Assembly (NCBI GenBank): GCA_965207595.1
Contig: CBDBMW010000012.1
Span: forward strand, 1,612,001-1,676,000
Length of the DNA stretch: 64,000 bases
Source: JAGWAJ01 sp026707615
GTDB taxonomy: Bacteria > Acidobacteriota > Vicinamibacteria > Vicinamibacterales > UBA8438
Direction of reading: 5' to 3'
In this document: positions 33,842 to 41,910 of the stretch, piece by piece
Layout: the number at the start of each line of letters is the position of its first letter
How positions within the stretch are numbered: position 1 is the first letter of the stretch
Made by a program: the position numbers and the translations under genes
Notes under the pieces: model-generated
The model's input: only the letters and a program-made list of their open reading frames with translations
Told to the model about the DNA's origin: nothing
Database searches by the model: none

Positions 33842-36298
33842 ATGCTGCAGGATCTGCGTTTCGCCGCCCGCCTCCTGTGGAAGGACCGGACGTTCACGGC
33901 GACGGTGCTCGCGACGCTCGCCCTCTGCATCGGCGGCAACGTGGCCATGTTCACGGTCGTGCAGTCCGTGCTCCTGCGGCCGTTGCCGGTGCCCGACGCG
34001 GATCGCATCGTGCTCCTCTACAGCGCCTATCCGGCCGCGACGGGAGCGGGCGAGCAGACGCGCGGAGCGGCCTCCGTGCCGCACTACCTGGAGCGGGAGC
34101 GGGAGCTGGGCGACGTCTTCGAGGAACTGGCCCTCTACGACAACGTCGGGTTCAGCATCGGCGGCGAGGGGCGGGCGGAGCGGGTGCTCGGCTGGCGCGT
34201 CACGCCCTCCTTCCTGCGCCTGGCCGGAGTCTCCCCCCAGCTCGGCCGCGCCTTCGCCGACGCCGACGGAGAGCTGGGCAACGAGCGCAAGGTGATCCTC
34301 GGCCACGCCCTGTGGCAGCGCCTGCACGCCGGCGATCCGTCCGCCGTCGGCCGCGACCTGCGGATCGACGGCCGCCCCTACGAGATCGTCGGGGTCATGC
34401 CGGCGGGCTTCGTCTTCGAGGACGAGAGCGTGCAGCTCTGGACGCCGCTCGCGTTCACGGAGGAGCAACGCGCCGACACCGCCCGGCACAGCAACTCGTG
34501 GCAGATGCTGGGCCGCCTGCGGCCCGGGGTCTCGCTCGCGCAGGCTCGCGCCCGGCTCGACCAGCTGGCGGCGGCCGAGCTCGACCGCTTCCCCGAGTTC
34601 CGGCAGGTGCTCGTCGACGCCGGCTACCGGCCGGTGGCGGTGCCGCTCCAGGAAGCGCTGGTGCGCGACATTCGGGGCACCCTGTACCTCCTGTGGGGCG
34701 GGGTGCTCGCCGTGCTGCTCATCGGCGTCGTGAACGTGGCCAACCTCACGCTCGTGCGGGCCAACGCCCGGCTGCGGGAGCTCGCGATGCGCCATGCCCT
34801 CGGGGCGGGGCACGGGCGGCTGGTCCGGCAGTTGCTGACGGAGAGCTGCCTGCTGGGCCTCGCGGGCGGCGTCCTCGGGCTCGGCGTCGGGGCGGCGGTC
34901 CTCGATCTCGTGGGCGCCCTCGGCGGCGGCGAGTTGCCGCGCGGGGGCGAGATCGCCATCGACGGCATGGTCGTGGCGGCGACGCTGGGCGCGGCCCTCG
35001 TCTTCGGGCTGGCGCTGGGGCTGGTGCCCGTCGCGGGGCTCGCGGCGTCGAGCCTGCAGGCCGTCCTGCGGCAGGAGACGCGCGGAGGCACCGGCGGCCG
35101 CGGCGTGCAGATGTTCCGCAACGGGCTGGTCGTGGGCCAGATCGCGCTCGCCTGCGTGCTGCTCAGCAGCGCGCTCCTGCTGCTGGCCAGCTTCCAGCGC
35201 ATCCTGCAGATCGATCCGGGCTTCCGGACCGCGAACCTGCTCACGGCGCAGGTGGCGCTCCCGGAGGCGCGCTATCCGTCCGGCGACGACCGCCGCGCCT
35301 TCGCCGAGCGCATCCTGCCGCGGATCCGGTCGCTTCCCGGCGTCGCGGCGGCAGGGATCACCAGCAGCATTCCGTTCGGCGACGACCGGAACAACACCGT
35401 CATCCGCGCCGTCGGCTACGAGGAGCGGCCCGGAGAGTCGCTCGTCTCGCCCAGCCTGATCACCGTCGACGGCGACTACCTCGACGCGCTCGGCGTGCCG
35501 CTGGTGGAGGGACGCTACTTCGATGACCGCGACACGGCCGATGCGATGCGCGCCATCGTCATCGACGAGCGGCTGGCGCGGCGCTTCTGGCCGGACGGCA
35601 GCGCGCTGGGCGGTCGGATGTACAGCGACATCGAGCTCCGGGACGACACGGAGGTCTTCACGGTCGTCGGCGTGGTGGCGGAGCATACCCTGTACGGCCT
35701 CGTCGACCAGCCCGAGCAGGTCGGCGCCTACTTCTTCCCGCACACGCAGCGGCCGCTCGCCATGCCCACCTTCGCCATTCGGACGGAGGGCGATCCGCGG
35801 GCCCTGGTCGGCGCCGTGCGGGCCGCGGTCGCCGCCGCCGACCCGGAGCTGCCGCTCTTCTTCGTCCAGACGATGGAGGAGCTGATCGGCGCGCGGCTGA
35901 CGTCGCGGCGGACCCCGATGATGCTGGCCCTGGGCTTCGCGGGGGCGGCGCTCCTGCTGTCGGCCCTGGGCATCTACGGCGTGCTGGCCTACCGGGTGGC
36001 GCAGCGCCGGCGGGAGTTCGGAGTCCGCCTGGCGCTGGGCAGCTCGGCCGCCGGGCTCTTCCGCCTGGTGCTGTCGGAGGGTGCGCTCCTCGTCGGGGTG
36101 GGTCTGACGCTGGGCATCGCCGGCACGCTGGCGGCGCGGAGCGCCCTGGCGGCCCAGCTCTACGAGATCGAGGCCGGCGACCCGGTGGTCGCGGCGGCCG
36201 TCGTGGCCGTCCTGACCGCGGTGGCGCTCGCCGCCTGCGCCCTGCCCGCCCGCCGCGCGACCCAGGTGGATCCCGTGCGCGTGCTCAGCTCCGACTAG
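33842..36298 (+). CDS. ADOP-family ABC transporter permease (orphan MacB/FtsX-like)
   Basis: 818 residues from the ATG at 33842. Two FtsX/MacB units are present. Unit one has a TM helix at about residues 18-40 (ATLALCIGGNVAMFTVVQSVLL), a MacB-type periplasmic domain, and TM helices at about 285-400. Unit two starts with GLVVGQIALACVLLSSALLLL, then a second periplasmic domain and the final three helices. The length and start (MLQDLRFAARLLWKDRTFT) are those of the acidobacterial duplicated orphan permease family. As usual for ADOP, no ATPase gene is adjacent. It may export lipophilic or peptide substrates or act in signalling. It is one of the best lineage markers in the window. Confidence 0.92.
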   Translation: MLQDLRFAARLLWKDRTFTATVLATLALCIGGNVAMFTVVQSVLLRPLPVPDADRIVLLYSAYPAATGAGEQTRGAASVPHYLERERELGDVFEELALYDNVGFSIGGEGRAERVLGWRVTPSFLRLAGVSPQLGRAFADADGELGNERKVILGHALWQRLHAGDPSAVGRDLRIDGRPYEIVGVMPAGFVFEDESVQLWTPLAFTEEQRADTARHSNSWQMLGRLRPGVSLAQARARLDQLAAAELDRFPEFRQVLVDAGYRPVAVPLQEALVRDIRGTLYLLWGGVLAVLLIGVVNVANLTLVRANARLRELAMRHALGAGHGRLVRQLLTESCLLGLAGGVLGLGVGAAVLDLVGALGGGELPRGGEIAIDGMVVAATLGAALVFGLALGLVPVAGLAASSLQAVLRQETRGGTGGRGVQMFRNGLVVGQIALACVLLSSALLLLASFQRILQIDPGFRTANLLTAQVALPEARYPSGDDRRAFAERILPRIRSLPGVAAAGITSSIPFGDDRNNTVIRAVGYEERPGESLVSPSLITVDGDYLDALGVPLVEGRYFDDRDTADAMRAIVIDERLARRFWPDGSALGGRMYSDIELRDDTEVFTVVGVVAEHTLYGLVDQPEQVGAYFFPHTQRPLAMPTFAIRTEGDPRALVGAVRAAVAAADPELPLFFVQTMEELIGARLTSRRTPMMLALGFAGAALLLSALGIYGVLAYRVAQRRREFGVRLALGSSAAGLFRLVLSEGALLVGVGLTLGIAGTLAARSALAAQLYEIEAGDPVVAAAVVAVLTAVALAACALPARRATQVDPVRVLSSD

Positions 36299-36301
36299 AG
36301 C

Positions 36302-36997
36302 TCAGGGCGTGCGGGCGCGGTCGTAGACGCGTCGGACCTCGAGGCCGTCGTAGCGGCCGCGCGGCTGGACCTCCGTCGTCACCACCAGGCGCTCCCCGTC
36401 GAGTTGCGTCTCGATGACGTGGGTCAGCCTGGGCACGGAGGGGAGACGAATCTCCGCCCGCAGCGCCGGGCCGTCCCAGCGGGCCTTGCGGGTAATCCGC
36501 ACGCCCGGCCCGGCCAGCCCGGCGTGGTCCCGGTCGTCGGGCACCAGCCGGACCACGCGGCCGTCGTCGTAGCGCAGGACGATGTCCCGCGCGCGCTGGA
36601 CGATCGTCATGCGGCGCGGAGCCGTCAGCAGATCGGCGAACGCCTCCCGCACGTCGTCCGCCGCGAGCGGGTCCTCCTCCCTCTCCTCGAGGTAGGGCTG
36701 CCGGTAGCGCCCGTGGCGCCGTCCGAACTCGTCGTAGGGCGGCTGGAAGCCGAAGCGGTCGCGGGGTCGCCGCGGATGGCGCTCCCCGTCCGCGGTCGGG
36801 GGATGGCCGCGCGGATCGTCGCTCAGGTCGTAGTTGAGCCGCCAGTTGCCTTCCAGCTCGGCGGTCTGACCCGCGAGCCCGGTGGCGAAGGCCAGCAGCA
36901 ACCCGAGCCCCACCGCGGCCCGGCGCGCGGTCCCGCTTGTCGCCGGCCCCCGGGCGCGGTATAAAGAGTGCCACTCTGGACGAGCACTTTCCGTCAT
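36302..36997 (-). CDS. Hypothetical secreted protein
   Basis: About 231 residues. A hydrophobic segment AVGLGLLLAFATGLAGQTA serves as signal peptide, preceded by a basic stretch. The mature part begins ELEGNWRLNYDLSDDP, has an Arg/Pro/Asp-rich middle, and ends in a beta-rich region (VRLVPDDRDHAGL, VIETQLDGERLVVTTEVQ). This resembles the small 'extracellular lipid-binding-like' proteins often seen in Acidobacteriota, but no family is firm. The start is uncertain: 37018 (TTG), 37003 and 36997 (ATG) are all possible, and a good plus-strand promoter overlaps this end. It converges with the ADOP gene three bases away. Confidence 0.65.
   Translation of the reverse strand: MTESARPEWHSLYRARGPATSGTARRAAVGLGLLLAFATGLAGQTAELEGNWRLNYDLSDDPRGHPPTADGERHPRRPRDRFGFQPPYDEFGRRHGRYRQPYLEEREEDPLAADDVREAFADLLTAPRRMTIVQRARDIVLRYDDGRVVRLVPDDRDHAGLAGPGVRITRKARWDGPALRAEIRLPSVPRLTHVIETQLDGERLVVTTEVQPRGRYDGLEVRRVYDRARTP
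36937..36965 (+). promoter_or_regulatory. Sigma70-type promoter for the EF-hand protein gene
   Basis: -35 TTGTCG (36937-36942), a 17-base spacer and -10 TATAAA (36960-36965). Transcription would start near 36972, giving a leader of about 58 bases that contains the strong ribosome-binding site AAGGAGG before the ATG at 37030. Confidence 0.6.
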
Positions 36998-37029
36998 CTG
37001 CATCGGGAGTTTACCCAAGGAGGATTCGC

Positions 37030-37695
37030 ATGTCTCGTACTGTGAGGACGGGTCTCGTGATCGCGCTCGCGGCCGGCGTGGTCGGCGCCGGGTTGCTGTG
37101 GGCGCCCGCCGCCGCGGCGCAGAACGCCGCGCACAACCACATCGGGCACGTCATGGACAAGTGGAACGACACCCCCGACATGGCGGGCCTGCTGCCGGCC
37201 GCGATCGCCGAAGCGCGGATCGCCGCCGCGCACGCCGGGTTCGCAGCCCGGGACCTGAGCGACCTCGACGCCATGAAGCTGCACTCCGCGCACGTGCTGC
37301 ACGCGGTCGACCCGAGCCAGATCGAGGGCGGCCCGGGCCAGGGCTACGGCGTGCGCCGGGCCGCGGAAGGCGCCGCGAAGCACATCATGGCGGCCGCGAA
37401 CTCGGACGGCGCCTCGGGCGCGGTCAAGGCCCACGCCGAGCACGTCTCGACCTCGGCCATGAACTCCGTCACCCGGGCGGACGAGATCGTCATGCTGGCC
37501 CAGAAGATCGCGATGACCGACTCGGCCGCGGACGCCGCGCCGCTCGTTTCGGAGCTCAACGACCTGGCCCAGGCGCTCCTCGCCGGAGTGGATGCCAACG
37601 AGGACGGCCGGGTCGGCTGGCAGGAGGGCGAGGGCGGCCTCGAGGTCGCCGAGACGCACGGCAACCTGATGAAGCAGGCCGAAGGGCTGCAGTAG
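37030..37695 (+). CDS. Secreted helical protein with a single EF-hand loop
   Basis: 221 residues from the ATG at 37030, preceded by AAGGAGGATTCGC. The signal peptide ends AAAAQNA. The mature part is mostly helical and rich in His and Ala (HNHIGHVMDKWNDTPDM, AAEGAAKHIMAAANS). Near residue 190 a canonical calcium-binding EF-hand loop occurs: DANEDGRVGWQE, with Asp, Asn, Asp and Glu at positions 1, 3, 5 and 12. No overall family is recognised. Its own promoter upstream and a strong hairpin downstream indicate a well-expressed single gene. Calcium binding is a prediction from the loop only. Confidence 0.75.
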   Translation: MSRTVRTGLVIALAAGVVGAGLLWAPAAAAQNAAHNHIGHVMDKWNDTPDMAGLLPAAIAEARIAAAHAGFAARDLSDLDAMKLHSAHVLHAVDPSQIEGGPGQGYGVRRAAEGAAKHIMAAANSDGASGAVKAHAEHVSTSAMNSVTRADEIVMLAQKIAMTDSAADAAPLVSELNDLAQALLAGVDANEDGRVGWQEGEGGLEVAETHGNLMKQAEGLQ

Positions 37696-37714
37696 GCGCG
37701 GACAGGCGTTCCCG

Positions 37715-37756
37715 AACGGCCCCGTCGGCCCGGCGACGACCGGGCTCGGGGCCGTT
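37715..37756 (+). terminator. Strong hairpin terminator
   Basis: AACGGCCCC (37715-37723) pairs with GGGGCCGTT (37748-37756), and the interior adds GCCCGG/CCGGGC pairing. It lies 19 bases after the stop of the EF-hand protein gene. There is no U-tract, as is common in very GC-rich genomes. Confidence 0.65.
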
Positions 37757-37924
37757 CCGCCGTACGCCCCGGACCGGAGGGCCGGCGGGCGCTCGCGCGG
37801 CTTGTCGGGTGCTCCGAGAGTCTGCGCGGGTACGACGTCGCCGCAACTCCCATACTGCGACGCGGACTCCCCGGCGGCATGCGCGGCCGGAACGACGGCC
37901 CGGATCGGATCGTCCAACCTATCG

Positions 37925-38728
37925 ATGGCGAAGCCGGCGGTGCACCGCCGCCCAACGACGACCCGCGGGTGGAGGACGGGTCGCTTCCTGCCGCTCTGCC
38001 TGCCCGGCATCCTGCTCGCCACCCTCGGCGGCTGCGCAACCACGCCTTCCGACCCCGCCGGTGCGCCGCGCGTGATCGTCGTGCACGGGCTGGGGCGCAC
38101 CTCCGCGTCGATGGTGGTGCTGGCGACCCGCCTCGAGCACGCCGGCTTCGACGTCGTCCGCTTCGACTACCCGTCGCGGAGCGAGCCGATGGAGGCCCTG
38201 GTGGACCGCCTCGGGGAAGCGGTCTCGACGTGTTGCGGGGACGAAGGACGGACGACGCACTTCGTGACCCACTCGATGGGCGGCGTGCTGGTGCGGAGCT
38301 ACCTGGCGCGCCAGCCGGAGCCGCACCACGGCCGCGTAGTGATGCTCAGTCCCCCGAGCCAGGGCAGCGAGATCGTCGACGCCTTCGGCGAGTCCCCGAT
38401 GCTGCGGTCGTTCCTGGGCCCCGCCGGCTCGATGCTGGGAACGGGTCCGGCCGCCTTCGCGCATCGGCTCGGACCGGTACGCTTCCGCCTCGGCATCATC
38501 ACCGGCGATCGGAGCCTGAACCCCATCGCGTCGTGGATCATCCCGGGACCGGACGACGGCAAGGTCGCCGTCGCTCGGGCCAGGCTCGACGGCGCCTCGT
38601 TCCTCGTGCTGCCCGCAACGCACACCTTCATCATGAACCGCGGCGACGTGGCGGCGGAGATCGTCCACTTCCTGCACCACGGGCGATTCCAGGGGGAGCG
38701 CCAGCCACTGCGTGCAGGACCGCTCTGA
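37925..38728 (+). CDS. Alpha/beta-hydrolase lipoprotein (lipase-like)
   Basis: 267 residues from the ATG at 37925. A basic N-terminus and the lipobox TLGGC mark a lipoprotein. The hydrolase core starts PRVIVVHGLGRTSASM, has the nucleophile elbow THSMGGVLVR (Ser in H-S-M-G-G, about residue 120), and ends with an Asp/His region including LPATHTFIMN (catalytic His). This fits the triacylglycerol-lipase/PGAP1-like subgroup annotated as esterases of unknown substrate. It is convergent with the aminotransferase gene and appears monocistronic. Confidence 0.85.
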   Translation: MAKPAVHRRPTTTRGWRTGRFLPLCLPGILLATLGGCATTPSDPAGAPRVIVVHGLGRTSASMVVLATRLEHAGFDVVRFDYPSRSEPMEALVDRLGEAVSTCCGDEGRTTHFVTHSMGGVLVRSYLARQPEPHHGRVVMLSPPSQGSEIVDAFGESPMLRSFLGPAGSMLGTGPAAFAHRLGPVRFRLGIITGDRSLNPIASWIIPGPDDGKVAVARARLDGASFLVLPATHTFIMNRGDVAAEIVHFLHHGRFQGERQPLRAGPL

Positions 38729-38823
38729 GCGCCGGTGCCTGCCCGCGGAGACCCCGGCCGGACGCCGCCCCGCAAAGGCGTCGCGTTCCGTCCCGGCGCA
38801 GGGCGAGCCCGCTGCCGACGGCC

Positions 38824-40092
38824 TCAGTTCTGGTCGGCGTACGGCACGTCGAGGCGGAACTGCGGGTGCGCCTCGAGGTACCCCGCCACGCGCTCGCCGC
38901 GCGTGACGGCGGAGGCGATGAACGCGATCGCCTCCGTGAGGCGCTCGTCCGGCTCCGCGCAGCTGAGGCGCAGGTAGCCCCCGCCCGCGGCGCCGAAGCA
39001 CTCCCCCCCGAGGCAGGCCACCCCCCGCGCGTCGTCCGCGCCCTCGAGGAGGAACAGCGCGAGCCCGTGGGAGGTGATGCGGTAGCGGTTGCAGATGGCC
39101 GCGACCGACGGGAACGCGTAGAACGTCCCCCCCGGCATCAGGCACGAGACGCCGTCGATGGTGTTCAGGCCGGCGACGAGCAGCTCCACCTTGCGGCGGA
39201 AGTCTGCCATCCGCGAGTCCCGCACCGCGGCGTCCCCGGCCAGGGCCGCGATGCCGGCCCGCTGCGTGAACGGCGGCACGCACGAGAGCGCGGTGTTGGT
39301 GAGTGTCCCGAGCACCTCGATCGTCGCCGGGGAGCCGACCGCGAAGCCCAGCCGCCAGCCGCTCATGCTGAACGACTTGCTGAAGGTGTAGGCCGCCACG
39401 CACTGCTCCAGCATGCCGGGCTCGGCAAGCAGCGTATGGTGCCGGCCGCGCCAGACCATGGCGTCGTAGGGCTCGTCGCTGAAGACGGCGACGTCCCGCC
39501 CCCGGATGAGCGCCGCCAGCCCCGCGAGGTCCTCCGCCGTGGCGACGCCCCCCGTCGGGTTGTGCGGGCTGTTCAGGAAGATCGCCTTCGGCCGCGGATC
39601 CTCCGCGAGGAAACGCGCGACGTCGTCGAGACGGGGCCGGAAGTCGTGCGCCGCCCGCAGCCTGGCGACGACGAGGCGGCCGCCCCGGCGCTCGACGTTC
39701 GCGGGGTAGGTCGGGAAGTGGGGGCTGAAGACGAGGACCCCGTCGCCGGGGTCGACGAACGCCTCGCAGAAGAACTGCTCGTAGATCTTGGCGCCGGGGC
39801 CGACGACGATGTTTGCGGCGGTCGTCTCGAGGCCGTACTCCCGATTGACGTAGTCGGAGGCAGCCTCCCGGAACTCGGGGAGTCCCAGCGACGGGCCGTA
39901 GTGCGTATGCCCGTCCCGGATGGCCTGCAGCCCCGCCTCGAGGCCCCGCGGCGAGGTGGGGAACGGGCTGTCGCCGATCTCGAGCTCGATGACGTCCTTG
40001 CCCGCCGCCATCAGGCGCCTGGCAACGGCCAGGACGGTGAACGCGGTCTCGCCTTCCACTGCCGACGCGAACCGGGAGAATGTTGCTGGCAT
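38824..40092 (-). CDS. PLP-dependent class I/II aminotransferase
   Basis: 422 residues from the ATG at 40092. Fold type I signatures are clear: IELEIGDSPFPTSP at the N-terminus, HYGPSLGLPEFREAA, NSPHNPTGG, DEPYDAMVW and the PLP-binding lysine in TFSKSFSMSGWRLGF (about residue 238); Arg in YLRLSCAEP near the C-terminus should bind the carboxylate. This is the aspartate/alanine aminotransferase group. It follows the E2 gene by 29 bases, so it may be the third gene of the AceE-E2 unit. A link with pyruvate or alanine metabolism would make sense, but that is inference. Confidence 0.9.
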   Translation of the reverse strand: MPATFSRFASAVEGETAFTVLAVARRLMAAGKDVIELEIGDSPFPTSPRGLEAGLQAIRDGHTHYGPSLGLPEFREAASDYVNREYGLETTAANIVVGPGAKIYEQFFCEAFVDPGDGVLVFSPHFPTYPANVERRGGRLVVARLRAAHDFRPRLDDVARFLAEDPRPKAIFLNSPHNPTGGVATAEDLAGLAALIRGRDVAVFSDEPYDAMVWRGRHHTLLAEPGMLEQCVAAYTFSKSFSMSGWRLGFAVGSPATIEVLGTLTNTALSCVPPFTQRAGIAALAGDAAVRDSRMADFRRKVELLVAGLNTIDGVSCLMPGGTFYAFPSVAAICNRYRITSHGLALFLLEGADDARGVACLGGECFGAAGGGYLRLSCAEPDERLTEAIAFIASAVTRGERVAGYLEAHPQFRLDVPYADQN

Positions 40093-40121
40093 GCTGTCCA
40101 CGCGCGTCGGTCGCGCCGCGC

Positions 40122-41630
40122 TCACTCGAAGATGGGGTCGGGGTGCTCGATGATCGCGCGCAGCTCGCGAAGGAACATTGCGCCGGTGGCGCCGTCGAGG
40201 GCGCGATGGTCGGCCGAGAGCGTGAGCGCCATCGTGCGGCCCGCACGCACCTCGCCGTCGCGGACGACCGGCCGCGACTCGACGGCTCCGACCCCCAGGA
40301 TGCAGCTCTGCGGGGGGTTCAGGATCGCGAACAGCCGCGAGACGCCGTACATGCCGAGGTTCGAGATCGTGAAGGTGCCGCCGGCGTACTCCGCCGGTTG
40401 CAGCCGGCCTTCGCGGGCGCGCGCGGTCAGGTCGCGGAGCTCGGCCGCGAGCGCGCCGAGAGCCTTCGCCCCGGCGTTCCGCACCACCGGCGTCACGAGG
40501 CCGTCCGGCGCGGCCACGGCCACCGCAACGTCCGCCGTCTCGAAGACGCGAACCGCGTCGCCGATCCAGGCCGAGTTGGCGAGCGGCACCCGGGCGAGCG
40601 CGAGGGCCGCGGCGCGCACCAGCAGATCGGTCAGCGTCAGATCGGCGGCGGGGACGCCCGCGTCGCCGCCGCTGCCGTCCGGCGCCCGCGCGCCGCTGCC
40701 GTCCGGCGCCCGCGCGCCGCTGCCGTCCGGCGCCCGCGCGCCGCTGCCGTCCGGCCGCGCGGAACGGGCGGTCTCCGCCTGCGCCGCCCGCAGCCGGTCG
40801 AGGATGCGATCGGCCTCGCAGTCGACCTCCAGGTAGAAGTGCGGCGCGGTCTGCTTGGACAGCGCCATGCGCGCCGCGGTCACCCGGCGGGCGGCCGTGA
40901 GCGGCTCGTCGCGGTGCGGCCCGGCAGCGAGATCCGGCGCGGGCGCCTCCGCGCCCGGCCGCGCCGCGCCGGGTGCGGCCGGGGACGGGGGCGGTGCGAC
41001 CGGCACGGCGGAACCGGCGCGGAGCGCACGCTGGACGTCCGCCTTGCCAATCCGCCCGCCCGCCCCGGTGTCCCGGAGCGAGCCCAGGTCGAGGCCGGCC
41101 AGCTCCGCCATGCGCCGGGCGAGCGGCGTGGCGGCCGCCTCCGGCACCGGAGCCCCGATCGTGGCCGGGGCGCCCTCGCCGCTGGAGGACGCCGGGGGCG
41201 CGTCCGGAACGGCACCGGCTGCAGGCCTCCCGCCGGCCGGTGCGGCGGCTGAACCGGCCGGGGGCGGAAGCGACGGCTCGCGCGCTCCTGTCACGGCGCG
41301 CGACGGCGGGCCGGCGGCCGGCGGCTCCGCGACCGCCGGCGCGGCCTGCCCGGCGCTGCCCTGCGCCGCAGGCCTGACCTCCTGCGGCGACCGCTCCCGC
41401 AGCAACGCGAGAACCGCGCCGACGGCAACGTCGGACGTGCCGGCGGCGACCTGAATCGCCTCGAGGACCCCGGTGGCCGGCGCCTCGAGCTCCACCGTCG
41501 TCTTGTCGGTCTCGACCTCGGCGATCGGCTCGCCCTCCGTGACGTCGTCGCCGACCTCCTTCAGCCACGCGGTGAGCGTGGCCGAGGCCATCGACTCGGC
41601 CAGCTCCGGCAGGCGCACTTCGATCGGCAT
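40122..41630 (-). CDS. Dihydrolipoamide acyltransferase (E2), second copy
   Basis: 502 residues from the ATG at 41630. Lipoyl domain at residues 2-77 (VETDKTTVELEAP), a long Ala/Pro/Gly linker (about 78-175), a subunit-binding domain (about 176-212, TPLARRMAELAGLDLGSL, GAGGRIGKADV), and the catalytic domain ending in SADHRALDGATGAMFL with the canonical His-x3-Asp-Gly. An odd feature is a stretch of three and a half copies of DGSGARAP near residues 290-320 inside the catalytic domain, encoded by a 24-base tandem repeat. The gene follows an AceE-type E1 and has a tandem array of palindromic repeats in its leader. Confidence 0.9.
   Translation of the reverse strand: MPIEVRLPELAESMASATLTAWLKEVGDDVTEGEPIAEVETDKTTVELEAPATGVLEAIQVAAGTSDVAVGAVLALLRERSPQEVRPAAQGSAGQAAPAVAEPPAAGPPSRAVTGAREPSLPPPAGSAAAPAGGRPAAGAVPDAPPASSSGEGAPATIGAPVPEAAATPLARRMAELAGLDLGSLRDTGAGGRIGKADVQRALRAGSAVPVAPPPSPAAPGAARPGAEAPAPDLAAGPHRDEPLTAARRVTAARMALSKQTAPHFYLEVDCEADRILDRLRAAQAETARSARPDGSGARAPDGSGARAPDGSGARAPDGSGGDAGVPAADLTLTDLLVRAAALALARVPLANSAWIGDAVRVFETADVAVAVAAPDGLVTPVVRNAGAKALGALAAELRDLTARAREGRLQPAEYAGGTFTISNLGMYGVSRLFAILNPPQSCILGVGAVESRPVVRDGEVRAGRTMALTLSADHRALDGATGAMFLRELRAIIEHPDPIFE
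40669..40754. repeat. 24-base in-frame tandem repeat within E2
   Basis: Three identical 24-base units (40669-40692, 40693-40716, 40717-40740) and a 14-base partial unit. Each adds eight residues (DGSGARAP) to the E2 protein, so copy-number changes keep the frame. Confidence 0.9.
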
Positions 41631-41643
41631 CGCGCGGGAGATT

Positions 41644-41905
41644 CTAGGAGCTTGCGCCGCGGAACGCCAACGGAGTGCGTGCCGCGGCGCGAGGTCCTGG
41701 GCCGGTGGGGGCTGGGGCCGACCCGGAGCCTGCGACGGGTTGGCGGCGCTAGGAGCTTGCGCCGCGGAACGCCAACGAAGTGCGTGGCTGCGGCGCAAGG
41801 TCCTGGGCCGGTGGGGGCTGGGGCCGACCCGGAGCCTGCGACGGGTTGGCGGCGCTAGGAGCTTGCGCCGCAGAACGCCAACGGAGTGCGTGCCGCGGCG
41901 GCGGG
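41644..41905. repeat. Tandem array 1 of palindromic repeat units
   Basis: Units start at 41644, 41749 and 41855 (105 and 106 bases, third truncated). Each opens with CTAGGAGCTTGCGCCGC, carries an imperfect inverted copy (CCGCGGCGCGAGGTCCT) about 20 bases later, and ends in a conserved 50-base spacer rich in GGGGCTGGGGCCGACCC. The array fills the gap between the AceE-type gene and the E2 gene, ending 13 bases before the E2 ATG. Confidence 0.9.
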
Positions 41906-41910
41906 GCGCC

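Noticed and set aside
41644..41905. Possible CRISPR array
   Set aside because: The units are about 105 bases with conserved 'spacers', so this is a tandem repeat, not repeat-spacer alternation, and no cas gene is present. The same holds for 63565-63877.
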